A stretch of 5,002 bases of DNA from positions 1 through 5,002 of the forward strand of contig JACRBO010000662.1 of assembly GCA_016219235.1 (NCBI GenBank). Reading direction: 5' to 3'. Below the pieces are notes generated by a model that was not told the origin of the DNA, did no database searches, and was given only the letters and a program-made list of their open reading frames with translations. Below, in pieces: positions 4,570-5,002 of the stretch (position 1 is its first letter; each line of letters opens with the position of its first letter). Position numbers and translations under genes: made by a program. Origin of the DNA: Chloroflexota bacterium (GTDB lineage: Bacteria; Chloroflexota; Anaerolineae; Fen-1058).

Positions 4570-5002
4570 ATGCGCACACTTCGCAGGCGATGGATTGATG
4601 TAGTGGGTTTGCTGTTCATGCTGGGCGCGGCGGCGGGCCTCATGTATTATCTGCTGCCGCAGTTGACGCAACCCGGCCAACAAGTCGTGCCGCCGCTGCC
4701 GGCCAGTGCCTCTGATCCTTTACAGTCGTTCCTGACGATCTTCATCGTGATGACGACGGTGGGCGCGCCTGTGACCATGGCGATCGTGCTGGCGCTGGTG
4801 TTGCGGTGGATATCGAAGCAGGTGCCGGCCAGTTCCGCCGCAGCTGAAGCGGCGGCTAAGCCGGCGGCCAAAGCGACCAGGCTCGCGGTCAAACCTGCAT
4901 CTGATCAAGCCGTGAAACCATTGTCGGCGCGCGAAGCGACTTACTGGAAAATCGCGGCCACAGTCTTGACACTGCTGGTCACGGGGGGCGTGACGGCGGC
5001 CA
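4570..5002 (+). CDS. Unrecognised multi-helix membrane protein (5' part; runs off the window)
   Basis: An open frame from ATG 4570 continues for 144 codons with no stop before the window ends. The start MRTLRRRWID is strongly basic and is followed by a helix at about 11-30. A Pro-rich extracytoplasmic loop covers 31-50 (QPGQQVVPPLP), a second helix about 52-80, and an Ala/Lys/Pro-rich linker 84-118 (EAAAKPAAKA). A third helix begins near 126. It is preceded by GGGGGGAG (4561-4568); taking GGGGG (4561-4565) as a G:U-tolerant Shine-Dalgarno gives 4-nt spacing to the ATG. It lies 27 nt after the previous gene, so it is probably in the same transcript. Its plan of helix, Pro/Ala-rich linker, helix echoes the preceding gene. 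I do not recognise the family; the missing C-terminus could carry a cytochrome c or other domain. Confidence 0.8.
   Translation, partial: MRTLRRRWIDVVGLLFMLGAAAGLMYYLLPQLTQPGQQVVPPLPASASDPLQSFLTIFIVMTTVGAPVTMAIVLALVLRWISKQVPASSAAAEAAAKPAAKATRLAVKPASDQAVKPLSAREATYWKIAATVLTLLVTGGVTAA

Noticed and set aside
3708..4683. Two overlapping minus-strand open frames (3708-4487 and 4015-4683)
   Set aside because: They run across the ctaB end, the REP-like cluster and two plus-strand genes with good ribosome binding sites. They are low-complexity and have no recognisable protein features.
181..4908. Strong excess of GATC (about 67 by hand count, versus roughly 17 expected from base composition)
   Set aside because: Nearly all lie in coding sequence where Ile codon ATC, frequent in membrane proteins, follows a codon ending in G (GTG, CTG, GCG, TTG). 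Codon use explains it without a methylation or uptake signal.

Overview
The window is about 5 kb of GC-rich bacterial DNA with every convincing gene on the + strand. It holds part of an aerobic respiratory gene cluster built around a heme-copper cytochrome c oxidase and its heme A biosynthesis. The best guess for the source is Chloroflexota (an Anaerolineae-like or related lineage). The reasons are the fused heme A synthase/heme O synthase gene, the A2-type oxidase subunit I with a Tyr-Ser motif, the likely cytochrome c-fused subunit II upstream and the codon style. Thermus-like or other phyla with the same fusion cannot be excluded from the sequence alone.

Layout: (1) 2-64, the last codons of a gene ending in a cytochrome c-like C-terminal helix, probably subunit II with a fused cytochrome c domain (caa3 type). 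(2) 65-137, a gap with a 7-bp tandem repeat and the ribosome binding site of the next gene. (3) 138-1778, complete oxidase subunit I. (4) 1779-1919, a gap with an 8-bp tandem repeat that begins inside the stop codon, followed by a ~97-bp nested palindrome. (5) 1920-3782, a CtaA-CtaB fusion. (6) 3783-3917, a gap packed with four short perfect hairpins, two of which form an inverted pair of GTAG-plus-hairpin REP-like units. (7) 3918-4031, a 37-codon single-helix membrane protein gene with a good Shine-Dalgarno. (8) 4057-4542, a three-helix membrane protein resembling a small oxidase subunit (IV/CoxD-like). (9) 4570 to the window end, the start of an unrecognised multi-helix membrane protein.

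How the genes work together: CtaB (C-terminal half of the fusion) farnesylates heme B to heme O, and CtaA (N-terminal half) oxidises heme O to heme A. Heme A fills the low-spin and high-spin sites of subunit I. Subunit I reduces O2 with electrons delivered through the upstream subunit II/cytochrome c. The small downstream membrane proteins are candidate accessory subunits or assembly factors. No subunit III gene is visible in the window.

The most unusual content is non-coding. Each of the three longer intergenic gaps is filled with repetitive or palindromic DNA: tandem repeats placing stop codons in all three forward frames, a MITE-like palindrome and a REPIN-like hairpin cluster. The 37-aa membrane protein is the best candidate for an overlooked gene.
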